Shown: positions 1-11,107 of the stretch, one piece after another
How positions within the stretch are numbered: position 1 is the stretch's first letter
Layout of the letters: every line of letters starts with the position of its first letter
Assembly (NCBI GenBank): GCA_948099385.1
Contig: CANUEZ040000028.1
Location: forward strand, 3,658,001-3,722,000
Reading direction: 5' to 3'
DNA length: 64,000 nt
Source: Fasciola hepatica
Lineage: Eukaryota > Platyhelminthes > Trematoda > Plagiorchiida > Fasciolidae
Made by a program: the position numbers and the translations under genes
Notes under the pieces: model-generated
Told to the model about the DNA's origin: nothing
The model's database searches: none
The model's input: only the letters and a program-made list of their open reading frames with translations

Positions 1-2891
1 CCACCCCAAGAACCACGAAAAACTGCCGACGGTTTTCGACTGCGCAGCCAAGCTCCGGGGCAAGTAGTTAAGCGATCGCCCGCTACTGGTACCTGACTGG
101 ACCAGGCCAATGATCGAAGATTTGCGCCTTTTCAGAGCGGGCAGAGTGACCTTGTCCGCCGACATCAGGGAAATGTTTCACCAGGTGAAAGTACTGGTAA
201 ATGAGCGAGATGCTCTGTTTTTTCCATGGTTGGAAAAGAACAGCCGGAACAATGCAGTGATAAATTATAGGATGACCTCCCACCCCTTCGGAGCGATATC
301 ATCACCTTTTTGTACGAACTACGCCCTTCGAGAAACAGCGAACAAACATGGAGATTTAGTCCACCGGTCGGTAGTAGATAGCGTCCGTAGAAACTTCTAC
401 GTTGACGACTATCTTGGGTCATTCATGATATAGACCCTGCCCTAGCACAGCTCAGAGGCCTAGCAAGATTGCTAGAAGATGGCGGATTCCATCACACGAA
501 ATGGATGCCGAACGAGTCGGAAGAGGGTTAAAAGGGCTCCAGACCTGGAAGTTTCTGCACTCCATACCAAGCGTACTCTAGTAAAACAACTGAATGCGGA
601 AACGGACGCCTTCATTTTCGAGCTAAACTTTCCCGGCCAACCAATAACTCGTAGTGGTATACAGTCAGCTGCCCTTGGCCTGTTCGACCAGCTCGGTTTT
701 GTCTCTCCCCGGTTGTTACCCGGAAAGGCCCTGCCGCAGCGGCTGTGTCTTAGGAAAGTCTATTGGGACCAGCCGCTGGATCGAAAAGACCGGCTGGATT
801 GGGATTGACCACTTTAAAAAACCAGGTGACATACGGATTCCACTGTGCCTGCCTTGTGGCCATACAACGCAAATAAGAGAGCTGCGCACCTTTTCTGAGG
901 CGTCCGAAACCGGTTACGGAGCAGTGGTAGACGGATAATGGTAATCGGGAGATGGGAAATATGCTACGAGGATCCTGCTTGCCAAAGTCCTCGCAGCTTT
1001 ACTGAAATCCGTTCCCATCCCGCGCCTTGAACATAGAGCGGCAGTGTTAGCAGTAAGGGAAATTCAAGCTGTAAAGAGATGTTCTGACTTCTACATTTGG
1101 TAGCCTATTTTTTGGAAAGACGCAACGATAGTACTGTACTGCAATAACAACGTTAGGAGCCCTTTCAGTACTCTCGTTACTAACCGGCTCACTATCATCC
1201 ACGACGAATCGGCCATCAACCAGTGGAAACATGTCAAGCCTGGCGACAAGCCAGCCAATCTGTGCTCATGAGATGCGGCTACCTTCTGGCAACTCGACAA
1301 GTGGACCGGAGGACCGAAATTCCTGAAAATGCCTCAACAGGACCGACCCTTGTGCGAGCTAAAGCCCCCTCTCCAACTGGAACTGGAGATCAGAGGCGTA
1401 TTGCTGGCTGTGACAGTCGTCGAAGCGACATTCATTTTATCACGATTGGTCAGGTCTTCCTCCTGGATGAAGACACTTCGGTCACTAGTTTGGTTGGCCA
1501 GGTTCGAGAGGTATTTTCTAGTCATGAAAGGGCTACGCCCCTCCAGCCGTGCACGAGTGGGTCCGATAGGCCCTGACTTATTCAAGATGATACAACGGGC
1601 AGAAGAAGTGGGACCAATCGACGGAAGAGTATCATCTCGGAAAGGCTACTTGAAGCATTTAAACCCAAAACTCAACAATAGGTTACTGCCGATAAATGGT
1701 AGGCTGACCAACTCCCACCTGAGCTTTGACACGAAATACCCCATATTGCCACCGGCTCGACAACCTGTGATAGGCCTAATAATTCAACACTTCTACGCCG
1801 TGGAGGGACACGCCTGAGGAAGTCAGGTGACGAGCGTCATCCGAAAGCGCCTTTGGAAGAAGAGCGACCGTAAAACCCGTGATCCGATGTTGCGTACATT
1901 GTAGGAGATGCGGTGCCACAGCGGGTAAACAACGAATAGCCCCGCTGCCAAAATGCAGGGTGACTCCGGGCTGGTGGCCGTTCAGCGACACCGGGTTGGA
2001 CTATTTCGGGCCCTTGCGGATCAAGTGTGGAAAGATATTGGAAAAGCGATATGGGTGTATCATGACGAGCATGAAGTCACGCGCGGTACACCTAGAAAAT
2101 GCGCATTCGATAACGACCGACTCTTTCCTAAGGGTCTTGCAGTGCTTTATCAACCAAGAAGCGTACCGGCAGAAATACACTCCAATAATCAGTCGGACCT
2201 CGTGGGCACTCACCGGAAACTGCAGCATTGGCACAAAAACATGAACAGGGACGAACTGCAGAATGAAACCGTGGCCTACGGCATACGATGGCACTTTAAT
2301 CCCCGCAGGCCGGTCATCGCGGTGGCGTATTGAAACGCCCGATCAGGTCCACAGGCAAATATTGCTGCCGATCATTGAGAAACAGCCACCCAAAGACAAA
2401 ACGTCGGGAGCCGTTATGACCGAGGTCGATGGAATTCTGAGAAACCGCTTACTGGCTCCAGTAACCAATGGTGACCCTACCAATATGGTGTTCACCCCGA
2501 AAGACCTATTGACGTTAAGGTCGAGCGTGGGTTTCCAAGGGTGGACAAGCCCTCGTGGGAGATAGCTTCATGGATGGAAGCAGGCAAGTTATCTTGCCGA
2601 GGCTTTTTGAGGCGATGGCTGCGGGAGTACCTACCGGCTCTGCGAGCTCGACAGAAGTGTCCAATCAAAGCAAGACCATTCAAGGTTAAGGATGTAGTGA
2701 TGATCATCGATGAACACGCTCAGTTCAGCACCTGGCCTTTGGGCCTTGTCATGGAAACTATCAAGAGCTCTGACGAAACGATGAGGGCTGTCAAGTTGGA
2801 AACCGCCAACGGAATGCCAACCCGTGACGTAAGCAGTGTCAGCCTCCTCGAGGGTGAAGACGAAGAGGCCGATACCACAGAACCCTGGTAG
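1..2891 (+). pseudogene. BEL/Pao LTR retrotransposon pol remnant (RT to integrase and DUF5641)
   Basis: Copies and integrates a BEL/Pao element. The window opens inside the reverse transcriptase: a VFDCAAK-like start at about 30-60, the motif A region SADIREMFHQV near 160-190, and the catalytic YVDD as NFYVDD at about 390-410. A Pao-peptidase/RNase H-like stretch follows (479-1580), with frameshifts near 430, 810 and 940. The zinc-binding integrase N-terminus (about 1640-1900, ending CVHC) and the integrase core (GLDYFGP, then SRAVHLE, about 1985-2100) come next. A DUF5641-type C-terminal segment is open at 2541-2891. Frame changes and stops show it is dead. The domain order RT, integrase, DUF5641 is typical of BEL/Pao and separates it from gypsy. 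The same-strand LTR at 3562 fits as its 3' LTR. Family assignment is strong; exact domain edges are approximate. Confidence 0.88.
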
Positions 2892-3561
2892 ACTATTCCT
2901 CATTTGTTGTTGGATTGGTTATGGGCACCCCCGTGTGTGGAGGCAATTATGACGTACTGACTTAGATGGTGGACGTTTATGCCTCAAGACCTCCATCAAA
3001 CACGTTGAAGTGCTCACCGTTCTTCGTTGACTTTGCAGAGGGCTCTTCCCATATGTGGTACTGGTTGTGGCCCGATCATACATCCAGACACACAACCTCA
3101 ATCACACACGTACATGATACACTTTTATGATTCATGACCCCCCATCAAACACTCCACAGTGCTGATTGTTCCACGTTTTGTCACTGACATTATGAAAGAT
3201 ATCTCCCGTAGGCGGTAGTTGTTACTACTTGCCCACATACCAGAGTGTGACCTCACCCGCGACACTCACACCCCTACACACAAACTAACGCAGACACACG
3301 CAGCCAGTGCACATCGGCTCCCCCGAGGACGGCCCCTATGTTTCCCCTTCAGGCCAGCCATCGATCAGCCGCTCTCATGGACGATGCAGGGTAACATCGC
3401 TTCGGTGAGGCCACCGGACCAAGTGCGGTCTTGAGTAGAATACTGACGTCAGAATTATTAGGTACGCCCGCTGACAGCAGGGTCTAGGTAGGTAAGGAGA
3501 ATCAGTACCCTTACTCCAAACATTCGACTCTGCTAAGACTCGGGAGAATTTCGGAGGGCAG
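2892..3561 (+). other. Non-coding 3' region between BEL pol and its LTR
   Basis: No coding potential was recognised. Two imperfect direct copies of a roughly 50-base segment built around CCATCAAACAC lie near 2987 and 3136. The last bases before the LTR (about 3540-3561) are purine-biased, as expected of a weak polypurine tract. It probably belongs to the BEL element rather than to host DNA. Confidence 0.5.
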
Positions 3562-3933
3562 TGTAGGGGCCGGTTGTGGAAAATCTCCCAGGAAAACTGA
3601 AACTTCATATTTCTTAGAATCGCTCGCTCATGTACAATATCTGCGCGTTTTTATGCACTGTATGTTCTCATTAACCAACGCTTGTTTGTTCGCGTCCAAC
3701 GCGCTACTCTGTCATATCCTATTTTGGATCTGCGTGACGCACGTACTCCTTTCTCGAACGCCACAATTTGGTTCTCGTTTTCTGAGTATCTGTGATTGCA
3801 TAATTGATGTTCGTATTTGTTTTGTGTCACTGTTAATTTTACAATCTATTATCGTAGGATTTCACGGATAATCGAGTACTGATTTCGGGATCTGTTACGA
3901 ATTTGGCTACGCATTGCTTGAAGGGGTCTTACA
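3562..3933 (+). repeat. BEL/Pao LTR, probable 3' LTR of the 1-2891 element
   Basis: This 372-bp segment begins TGTAGGGG and ends CTTACA, so it has TG...CA ends. It is a direct repeat of 9535-9906; positions 3578-3900 match 9551-9873 almost base for base, while both ends are more diverged. A third, more diverged copy lies inverted at 11139-11514. It follows BEL pol on the same strand, so it is read as a 3' LTR. The 5-bp flanks (ggcag and aaagg) do not match, as expected when the other LTR lies outside the window. A 72-codon hydrophobic reading frame inside it is conserved only because the two LTRs are nearly identical. Confidence 0.85.
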
Positions 3934-4704
3934 AAAGGACTGGACGGGACTGGACAGTGTTCTGGGACGAAAGCAGGTGCGAGCCTAAAGCGCTTCCAAG
4001 TACTTGCACTCGTAGGGGTTAGGAAGCTCCCCGGAGCTGCATCTTTGAGTTCAATTTCAGTTTGGCTGCTGAAAAAACTCTTCGTATCTTCAACCGGAAA
4101 AAAGAATAAGTGGATAACTAATTACCATACGCTGCACTGTATATATGTACAGACTGTGAATGGCTGTTTGCGGGTGTTGTGCTGGTATGACGCGGCGACA
4201 GTTATCGGAGGTGCTGGTTCGTCGAGCATCCACTTGTTTCCGATTTTTATCTGTTCTCTTCCAAGGCTGCCTTTATGGCGTTCGCGTGAAAGGCTTGATA
4301 ACTTTTAGTTCCTTAGTGCATTTACTGGGAGGATCACTGGGGCGATGAAGTTGAGAGAGAAAACGAGAGTATAACATTGGAAAGAAGGAGAGTAAGGAAG
4401 CACGAAATTGGCCGTTAGTTGAGTGGAACGTCAAATAGTAGTGGAAGCTACAATGAAACTGCCCTATCTGGTTGGAATGGCAAAGTTAGTTGGAAGGATA
4501 TTTCACAGTGCTATGGCACCACCTGCCTCGCGGGACAAAAAGCAACCGCCGTTACGTAGTTTGCGTGAATCGAACCAGGTTGAGAAGGGGTGGTACTTTG
4601 GGCAGACCAGTGCAGTACTGTTGCGTAAAAAACTCGCGATGAGCTCCCTCTTCTTGACGGCAGTCGGAAATATTAATGCCCATTTAGGTGGCCGCAGTAC
4701 TTCG
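3934..4704. other. Unassigned stretch between the BEL LTR and CR1 fragments
   Basis: A short GGACTGGACGGGACTGGACAG duplication follows the LTR at about 3937-3958. Two short frames (4045-4308 and 4423-4740) resemble no family I recognise. No RNA gene or promoter is evident. Confidence 0.4.
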
Positions 4705-5430
4705 TTTAGAATGTGGCGTGCAGGCTTGGTCTCCTCTTAAGGAAAAAGGCGAAGCCTGCTTGGAGAAGTTCAGCGCCTTGTGACGCAAACGGCTGAAGCT
4801 CCGCGAGATTGGACGTATGAACACAGACTCTGTTACCTCGGGCCTTTCTAGTTGGAAAGGAACAGACTTGAAGGAGACCTCCCGGATATGTTCTAGATAA
4901 TAAAAATAAGACTTAGACCAGGTAGTCTATTCCAAAGAGCTTTAGATTCCCGAACAAAAGGATGCGAGAAGAATTTGAAGAAATTTCGAGTTAAGATAGT
5001 AACTGGCTCGCACCTCTTCAGTAGCAGGGTAGTGAACAGTTTGAATAGGCTGCCCGGCAGAACGATAGGCCTGCAGAACGTCCAGCCCCCAAAGGGGGTC
5101 CCAGATCCTAAGTCGCACTAGATCGTCCCTCTTAGTGAGTTTTGAGTACGTTCAATAGATGGATGCGGAGTCACACTATGGTACTTCTGAGGTGCGTTGT
5201 AACTGACATATTCATTTGTTGTGTACTGCCTCACTGAAAGCTCACGTAGCTTAATGTCTTTCACAACTGATGTGAGCCAGGGTCTTACATTTCCCTGTTA
5301 TTTCTGGCGGCTTTTCGACGGACTTCAATGTGTAGTGGTGGGGGCATGATTTGTGCGAGCACCATCGAAAGATTTCTGAACACCCAGTTGTCCTCGGTCA
5401 TTACCTGTCGCCAAGCTGCAGTATGCAGAA
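4705..5430 (+). mobile_element. 3' end of a CR1-like LINE (copy E)
   Basis: The sequence matches the 3' end of the LINE copy at 12004-12750 across the C-terminal coding tail and into the 3' UTR. Both start near a GTGGCGTGCAGGCT block and share the downstream GTGGTGG/ACCTGTC region. The coding part is broken by several stops. Only the last part of ORF2 is present, so this is a separate 5'-truncated copy, lying head-to-tail with the LINE starting at about 5600. Confidence 0.7.
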
Positions 5431-5599
5431 ATCAGTGTCTTCCGTGGGGGTTGCTCGTGTTCGATCTGCAAAATACAAAGACGCAGAAAACTCCATGAGC
5501 ATGAAGGAGCAGCAAGTGCATCAACAGGATTCTACACACACATTAATGGAACACAAATACGGCCGCCTACAGCCAGATCACTACTGAACTGGCTTCATG

Positions 5600-8002
5600 C
5601 ACACCAGTGGGGACGACCGATGCAAAAGAACTTGTCATCATCTCAGGCGTCGCACCTGAGAACCAGACAGGAGTAAATAATAAGGGCTACTTAGGCGACG
5701 GATCAGACGTGATGGTGTCATATACTAACTCGTGTAGTACTAGAAACAAATGGACGGAGCTCACCAAAACAGCTGGGGAGCACAAGGCATCGATGCTTGC
5801 CGTTACGGAAAAGTGGCTTTCTAAAGAAGACCATGTGCCAGGAATAATAAGTAACGGTTTTGCAGTCTATAGGCAGGATAGAGATCACTACTGCCTTGGT
5901 GGAGGAGTAGCCATCCTCATTACGTCAGGTAAAAACCACCTTGTGTCTCAGACCAAAACGTGCACTCGCAGTATCCAGTTGTGTGCCGTTACGATCATCC
6001 TTTCATGCAGAAGGGTAAACTTTTTCTCTGTCTACAAGGAGCCAAGTGCAAACCACAAAAAGGAGGTATTCGTTTACAGCAGACTTCGACTGAACACACA
6101 AAAGACCCTCATAGTGGCTGGCTTCAGTCTTCCGCATATCGACTGGGTGGCTGAGGTCTGAGTGCCGGGAACGGAGGAGCAAACCTACTTAGAATGGCTT
6201 CATGCTAACGCGTTGCATCAGCATACTAGGGAAAATACCAGATATATGACTGGATGCGTTCCATCCTTGCTGGATCTAGCTATACGAAATCTCCCCAACG
6301 ATGTGTCTGGACTGTGCACTGTTGGGCAAAAGTGACCACGTGTGTGTCAAAATCGTCCTATGCATGCGGCAACCCAAGGTATCCTGAAGGCTCGTCAGAC
6401 ATTTCGGTAGTATGGACATAGATAGGCTTCGTAACAGGGCGATGGGTTTGACCTGGGACATAACAGGGGAGGCTACTGTCGAGGAGCGCTGGCAGGCTAT
6501 AAATTGATCCCTGACGGCCCTACAGGAAGAGTTCGCATTCCTAAAACGAGGGAGTGGGGAGGGCAAACTCATGTGGTGGAAGGCTGCAATGGCCAAAGCC
6601 ATCAAAAGTAGAAACCGCAGCTGGGATCAGTACAAAGCTTCCGGCAGTCGGCTAGCCTGGAACAGCTATACAAGGCTTAGAAACGAGATTGTGAGCCTCC
6701 TGAGAAGATTCAAGCAGGAATATAGGCTCAAATTGGCCCAGTGTGTAAGACAACAGCCGAAAACGTTCCACAGCTACTTGCAGTCGAAAGGCTCAACAAA
6801 GAATGCCTTAGGTCCTCTATCCACTAGAGACCACGGTATAGTCACTGATGACCAGGGCTAGGCAGACCCCTAGAGGAATACTTTGGTAGTGTACATAATA
6901 TGGATAGTGGGTTACGAGTCGATCCGGCTCTGGTGCATCCTGCTCCCCAGTTAAACGAGCCAAGTCTGTCAGAGGAAGCCGTGCCTAGGTAGCTACAGGA
7001 ATTAAACAGCCATAAGTCAGCGGGACTAGGTGGAGTCCAACCAGCTACCACCAAGCCGTTGGCGGATATCATAGCTCTATCGGTATGCAGGCTGTACAGG
7101 TCCAAGCTGGATCGGAGTAAGCTGCCTCATGACTGGAAAATAGCGGCCGCCGTGGCGATACGTAAGATTTGATCCCAGTCGGCTATGCATAACTACAGGC
7201 CGATAGGCCTAACTAGCATTCTGTGTAAAGCCCTTGAGAAGATCATCCGTGCCCACATACGCCAGCGCTTGCTGCAGCACTCCATGCTGAGTCCGGCTCA
7301 CCATGGATTCCTGAAATATAGATCTTGTCTGACCAATCTCCTGTGCTTCTTAGATGAAGTAACTCGACGGCTGGACGAAGGTAGGGAAGTTGAGGTGTGC
7401 TACCTGGACTTTAGCGAGGCGTTCGACTCCGGTAATCACCGTCTTTTGCTGTGCAAAACGGAGACGTTCGGTATAGGTGGACCAGTATATAGGTGGCTGG
7501 CGGACTTCCTCTCCCACAGGGCGTCTTACGTCAAAGTAGGGGACAGATGCTCCAGTCTGATGAACGTCACCAGCGGTGTACTTCGAATATCCGCCCCAGA
7601 CCCGGCCCTATTCTTGTTTTTACTAACGAGCTGGCATCGGCCCTTCAATAGCCCGGCTTTATCTTTGCTGATGGTGTGAAGATTGTTGGATCTGAGGGTA
7701 GGGTGGACTTGGACAGGGATATAGGTACCGTCCTGAACTGGGCATACAAGTGGGACTTACCCCTGAACGCCGAAAAAGTCATTTGCTGTCGTGGGCAAAG
7801 GAGAGCCTAACCTCTGCTCATGATCGAGAGCTGTTCACCGTAGAGGCAGTCAGTAGGGTTAAAGACTTTGTGGTCATCATGAGCAGTGACTTTAACTGGT
7901 CGGAGCAGTGCAAGGCTGCTGCACAAAAGGCTGCTGAGCTCCTTAGACCGCGATCAGCCTCCTCTTTCCGGCAGCGGATATATTCGTACCTATTTACATG
8001 GC
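5600..8002 (+). pseudogene. CR1-like LINE ORF2 remnant (copy A): endonuclease plus reverse transcriptase
   Basis: This would nick target DNA and reverse-transcribe the element's RNA. An APE-type endonuclease is open at 5607-6161, with the strand pattern TEKWLSK, GGGVAIL and SLPHIDW. The linker (6333-6861) is interrupted by stops. The RT begins near 7185 with NYRPIGLTS, continues with HHGFLKYRSCLTNLL and motif A YLDFSEAFDS (7400-7430), and then FADG (about 7665-7680) where FADD is expected. A frameshift lies near 7650 and further stops near 7170. Homology to complete copies stops abruptly at about 8002, and the sequence switches to a second LINE that restarts in the linker. The last 480 bases are almost identical to 11520-12003. 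Confidence 0.88.
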
Positions 8003-9534
8003 AACAGTGATCCCGTGTGTGTCAAAATCACCCTGTGCGCTCGGCAGTCCAAGGTAGCTTCAAGCCTGGCTAGTAACTTCGGCAGTAAAGACATGGACAG
8101 GCTTTGCATCAGTACGATAGGGCTGACGTGGGACGGGGTAGGAGAAGCTACGGTCAAGTAAAGCTGGAAGGTCGCAAAGGGATCCGTAGGTGCCCTTCAA
8201 AACGAGTTAGCACATTTGAAACAAAAGAGTGGGGAGGGCAAACCGGCTTGGATGAGGGCTGCAATGGCAAAGGCCAAGAAACGCGGGAACCTTAGCTGGG
8301 CTCTACACAAAGCTTCCGACGGTCAGATGGCTTAGACCCTTTGCACAAAGCTTAGAAATAAGACGGTGAGCGCTCTGCGAACCTGTAAGCGAGGATTTCG
8401 GCTCAGATTGGCCAAAAGCGTAAGAAAGCGACCGCAGAAGTTCTGTGGCTATCTACAGTCAAAGGGCTCTGCAAAGGAGACGAGGGACTCACTATCCACT
8501 AGGGACCACGGTATCACCACTGATAGCCAGAGCTGAGCAAACACTCCGGGTGAATACTCTGGTAGTGTACATAGGGTAGGCAATGGGGTACTAGTCGACC
8601 TGCTGCTGGGGCATCCTCCGCAGGGGGTAAGCTAAATCTTTCAAAGGGAATCTTACATACGTGACTGAAGGAATTAAATGTTCACAAGTTGGCAGGTCCA
8701 GACGACATCTATCAGGCTACCATCAGGCCCTTGGGGGATTTCATAGCTCGCTCTGTAGGCAAGCTGCACAGGTCCAAGTTGGACCAGAGCTAGCTGCCCC
8801 ACACAAGAAAAGCATGGCTTTCGCGGTAGTACATAAGAGTGGGCATAAGTAGGCTGTGGATAACTACAGGCCGGTAAGCCCAACAGGCGTCTTGTGCAAG
8901 TTCTCGACGAGACCAAACCCGCTATTATTTGTCAGATTTTACCGCAGTACTGCACACAACTCTCGGCCCAGCATCATTTCTCAAAAAATAGACCTCCTCT
9001 GACCAACCTGTTGTGCTCCCTGGATGAGGTGACTCGCTGATTTGATGAATGAAATAAGTCAGAGTATGTCACCTTGAGATTGACGGGGCATTTGACTCTG
9101 TTGATCATCGTCTGTTGCTGTGCAAGGCAGGGAGATTCGGTATCCGTGGTTCGGTATATAGGTGACGGGGACGTCTTTGTCTGCAGAACATTTTACGCCG
9201 AGATGTAGGACAGGTGCTCCGGTTCAGTGAAAACCACCAGCGGCGTATCTCGAGGATCCGTCCCAGGCCTGACATTATTCTTGTTGCTTAGCATTGACCT
9301 TGAGTCCGCCCTTCGATCGCTTAGTAGTATTTTCGCGGATGAAGTGGAAGTCGTTGAATTTGATGGGGGGCTATATAGGGAGGGATATAGAAGCCGCCCC
9401 GGACTGGGAACACAAGTCAAGCTTACGGCTGACTGCTGGAAGAGCCAATAGATGTCGAGGGCGGCAGAAAGCCTAGCGGTAGCTTACAACCAGGGTTATT
9501 CACCATAGAAGCAACTAGTAGGGTTAAAGACTGG
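8003..9534 (+). pseudogene. Second, more decayed CR1-like LINE fragment (copy B)
   Basis: The sequence restarts at the linker position equal to about 6333 of copy A and runs through the same regions at lower similarity: a linker with lysine- and arginine-rich helices, then RT pieces at 8870-9110 and 9220-9450. FADE stands in place of FADD near 9335. Many stops and frameshifts interrupt it. It ends where the BEL LTR begins, at 9534/9535, at the point equal to about 7866 of copy A. Confidence 0.8.
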
Positions 9535-9906
9535 TGTAACTGCCGATCTTGGAAAATCTCCCAGGAAAACTGAAACTTCATATTTCTTAGAATCGCTCGC
9601 TCATGTACAATATCTGCGCGTTTTTATGCACTGTATGTTCTCATTAACCAACGCTTGTTTGTTCGCGTCCAACGCGCTACTCTGTCATATCCTATTTTGG
9701 ATCTGCGTGACGCACGTACTCCTTTCTCGAACGCCACAATTTGGTTCTCGTTTTCTGAGTCTCTGTGATTGCATAATTGATGTTCGTATTTGTTTTGTGT
9801 CACTGTTAATTTTACAATCTATTATCGTAGGATTTCACGGATAATCGAGTACTGATTTCGGGATCTGTTACGAACTTGGCTATGCACTGCTCAAAGGCGA
9901 CTTACA
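9535..9906 (+). repeat. BEL/Pao 5' LTR
   Basis: This 372-bp TG...CA repeat starts TGTAACTGCC and ends CTTACA. It matches 3562-3933 directly. A gag-like region follows on the same strand, so this is a 5' LTR. It interrupts LINE copy B right after a gggttaaagactgg stretch. The matching downstream flank was not found, because the 3' part of this element is missing. Confidence 0.85.
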
Positions 9907-11107
9907 AAACTCAGATGGTTAACTTGGAAAGAGACAATGCCCAATATGTCAAGAAAAGGATCGAAGCAATTGAAATCTTAGCAGGAAGCAATACTGCTAG
10001 TCGCTGTGGAGGTTTGGGATACTTTTGATTCTTTATTTAGCGCCAGGTCACCTAGTTCTGTCGGTGCCAACTCATGTATTACTGAGGGTAATATGGATTG
10101 CGAAAATGTTGACTTGTGTTGAGTTAGGGATATTGGACCCAAAACAGAAACCGTCATTGGCTAAGCGGCAGGCCAGGAAGCAGAAAAGAAGTGTAGACGG
10201 AACGACTGTGAGCAGAAGACCAACGACTTTGACCTATCGGACAGATCAGGACAAGTTAAAATAGGAAATTCTGAGCCGGCCGTCGAACATAAAGCATCAA
10301 CACAACCAACTATCGATCTGCCAAGAGTAGAACTGACGGTTTTCGAAGGACAATCTGAATTGTACTGCAAGTTCATCAGGCAATTTGAAACTTTCTCCGA
10401 AAATAAAATGACCCCACGGGAAAAAGGCTTCCCTGTTTGACCCATTACTGTGGAGGCCGAGCAAGAGAAGCTATCGATTTGCGTGGCATGCTGGACCCGT
10501 AACAAGGCTGCTCACGAACAAGGAAGATTTTGAGGGACCTGTTCGGACAGCCATTTGAGGTAGCTCTTAATCTAATAGAGGACTTGGTGTTGGGGGCCAA
10601 AAGAACCAAGGATGACGTCTATACATTGGCCAAACTAGTGATCAAAATGCAGGATTTTTCAATGGCCCTAGACCATTTCGGTTACATGGCTAACTTTGAT
10701 GCAACACATACCTTGTAGAGCATAGTCCGGTAACTCTCTCTCCCGAACTAAGGGGTAGGTAGGCGGAAGAGGCGGAGCGCATAAGTCGGGGTGACCTTGA
10801 GGCTAACTTCGAAGACTTGATCAAATACTTGGACAGGCCAACCGAGATAGCCGACAGTAGGTTTGGCCGACATATACGGGACAGTAACCGAGTAAACGAA
10901 CCTAGCTCTAGCCAAGCTCAAGCTGTTGCACGGGAACATCCGAAGCATCAGCCTTGGACCAATGCACGCGCCATTTCATACGAGGCTATAGAGCATCCAA
11001 TTTGTAGGCCCTGCGACGCTAACCATGGGCAACAGGAATGCCCGAAGTTTATCGAGGCCACAATGGACGAAATTTAGTGAGTGGCGAGGACGACACCACT
11101 TTGCTTT
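9907..11107 (+). pseudogene. BEL/Pao gag remnant
   Basis: Gag would form the particle shell that packages element RNA. A basic lysine/arginine-rich N-terminal stretch (10140-10260) is followed by LPRVELTVFEGQ and FIRQFETF (about 10316-10395), the pattern of BEL/Pao gag proteins. A frameshifted helical segment FGQPFEVALNLIEDL follows (about 10540-10600). The end carries a zinc-knuckle-like CRPCDANHGQQEC (about 11000-11045). At least three frame breaks are visible. Pol is absent: the region stops and a LINE fragment resumes at 11108. With the 5' LTR this is the left end of an element whose right end is missing. Confidence 0.75.

Noticed and set aside
3653..3871. 72-codon hydrophobic frame repeated at 9626-9844, looking like a conserved membrane protein
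   Set aside because: Both lie wholly inside BEL LTRs; conservation follows from LTR identity, and the third LTR copy does not keep the frame.
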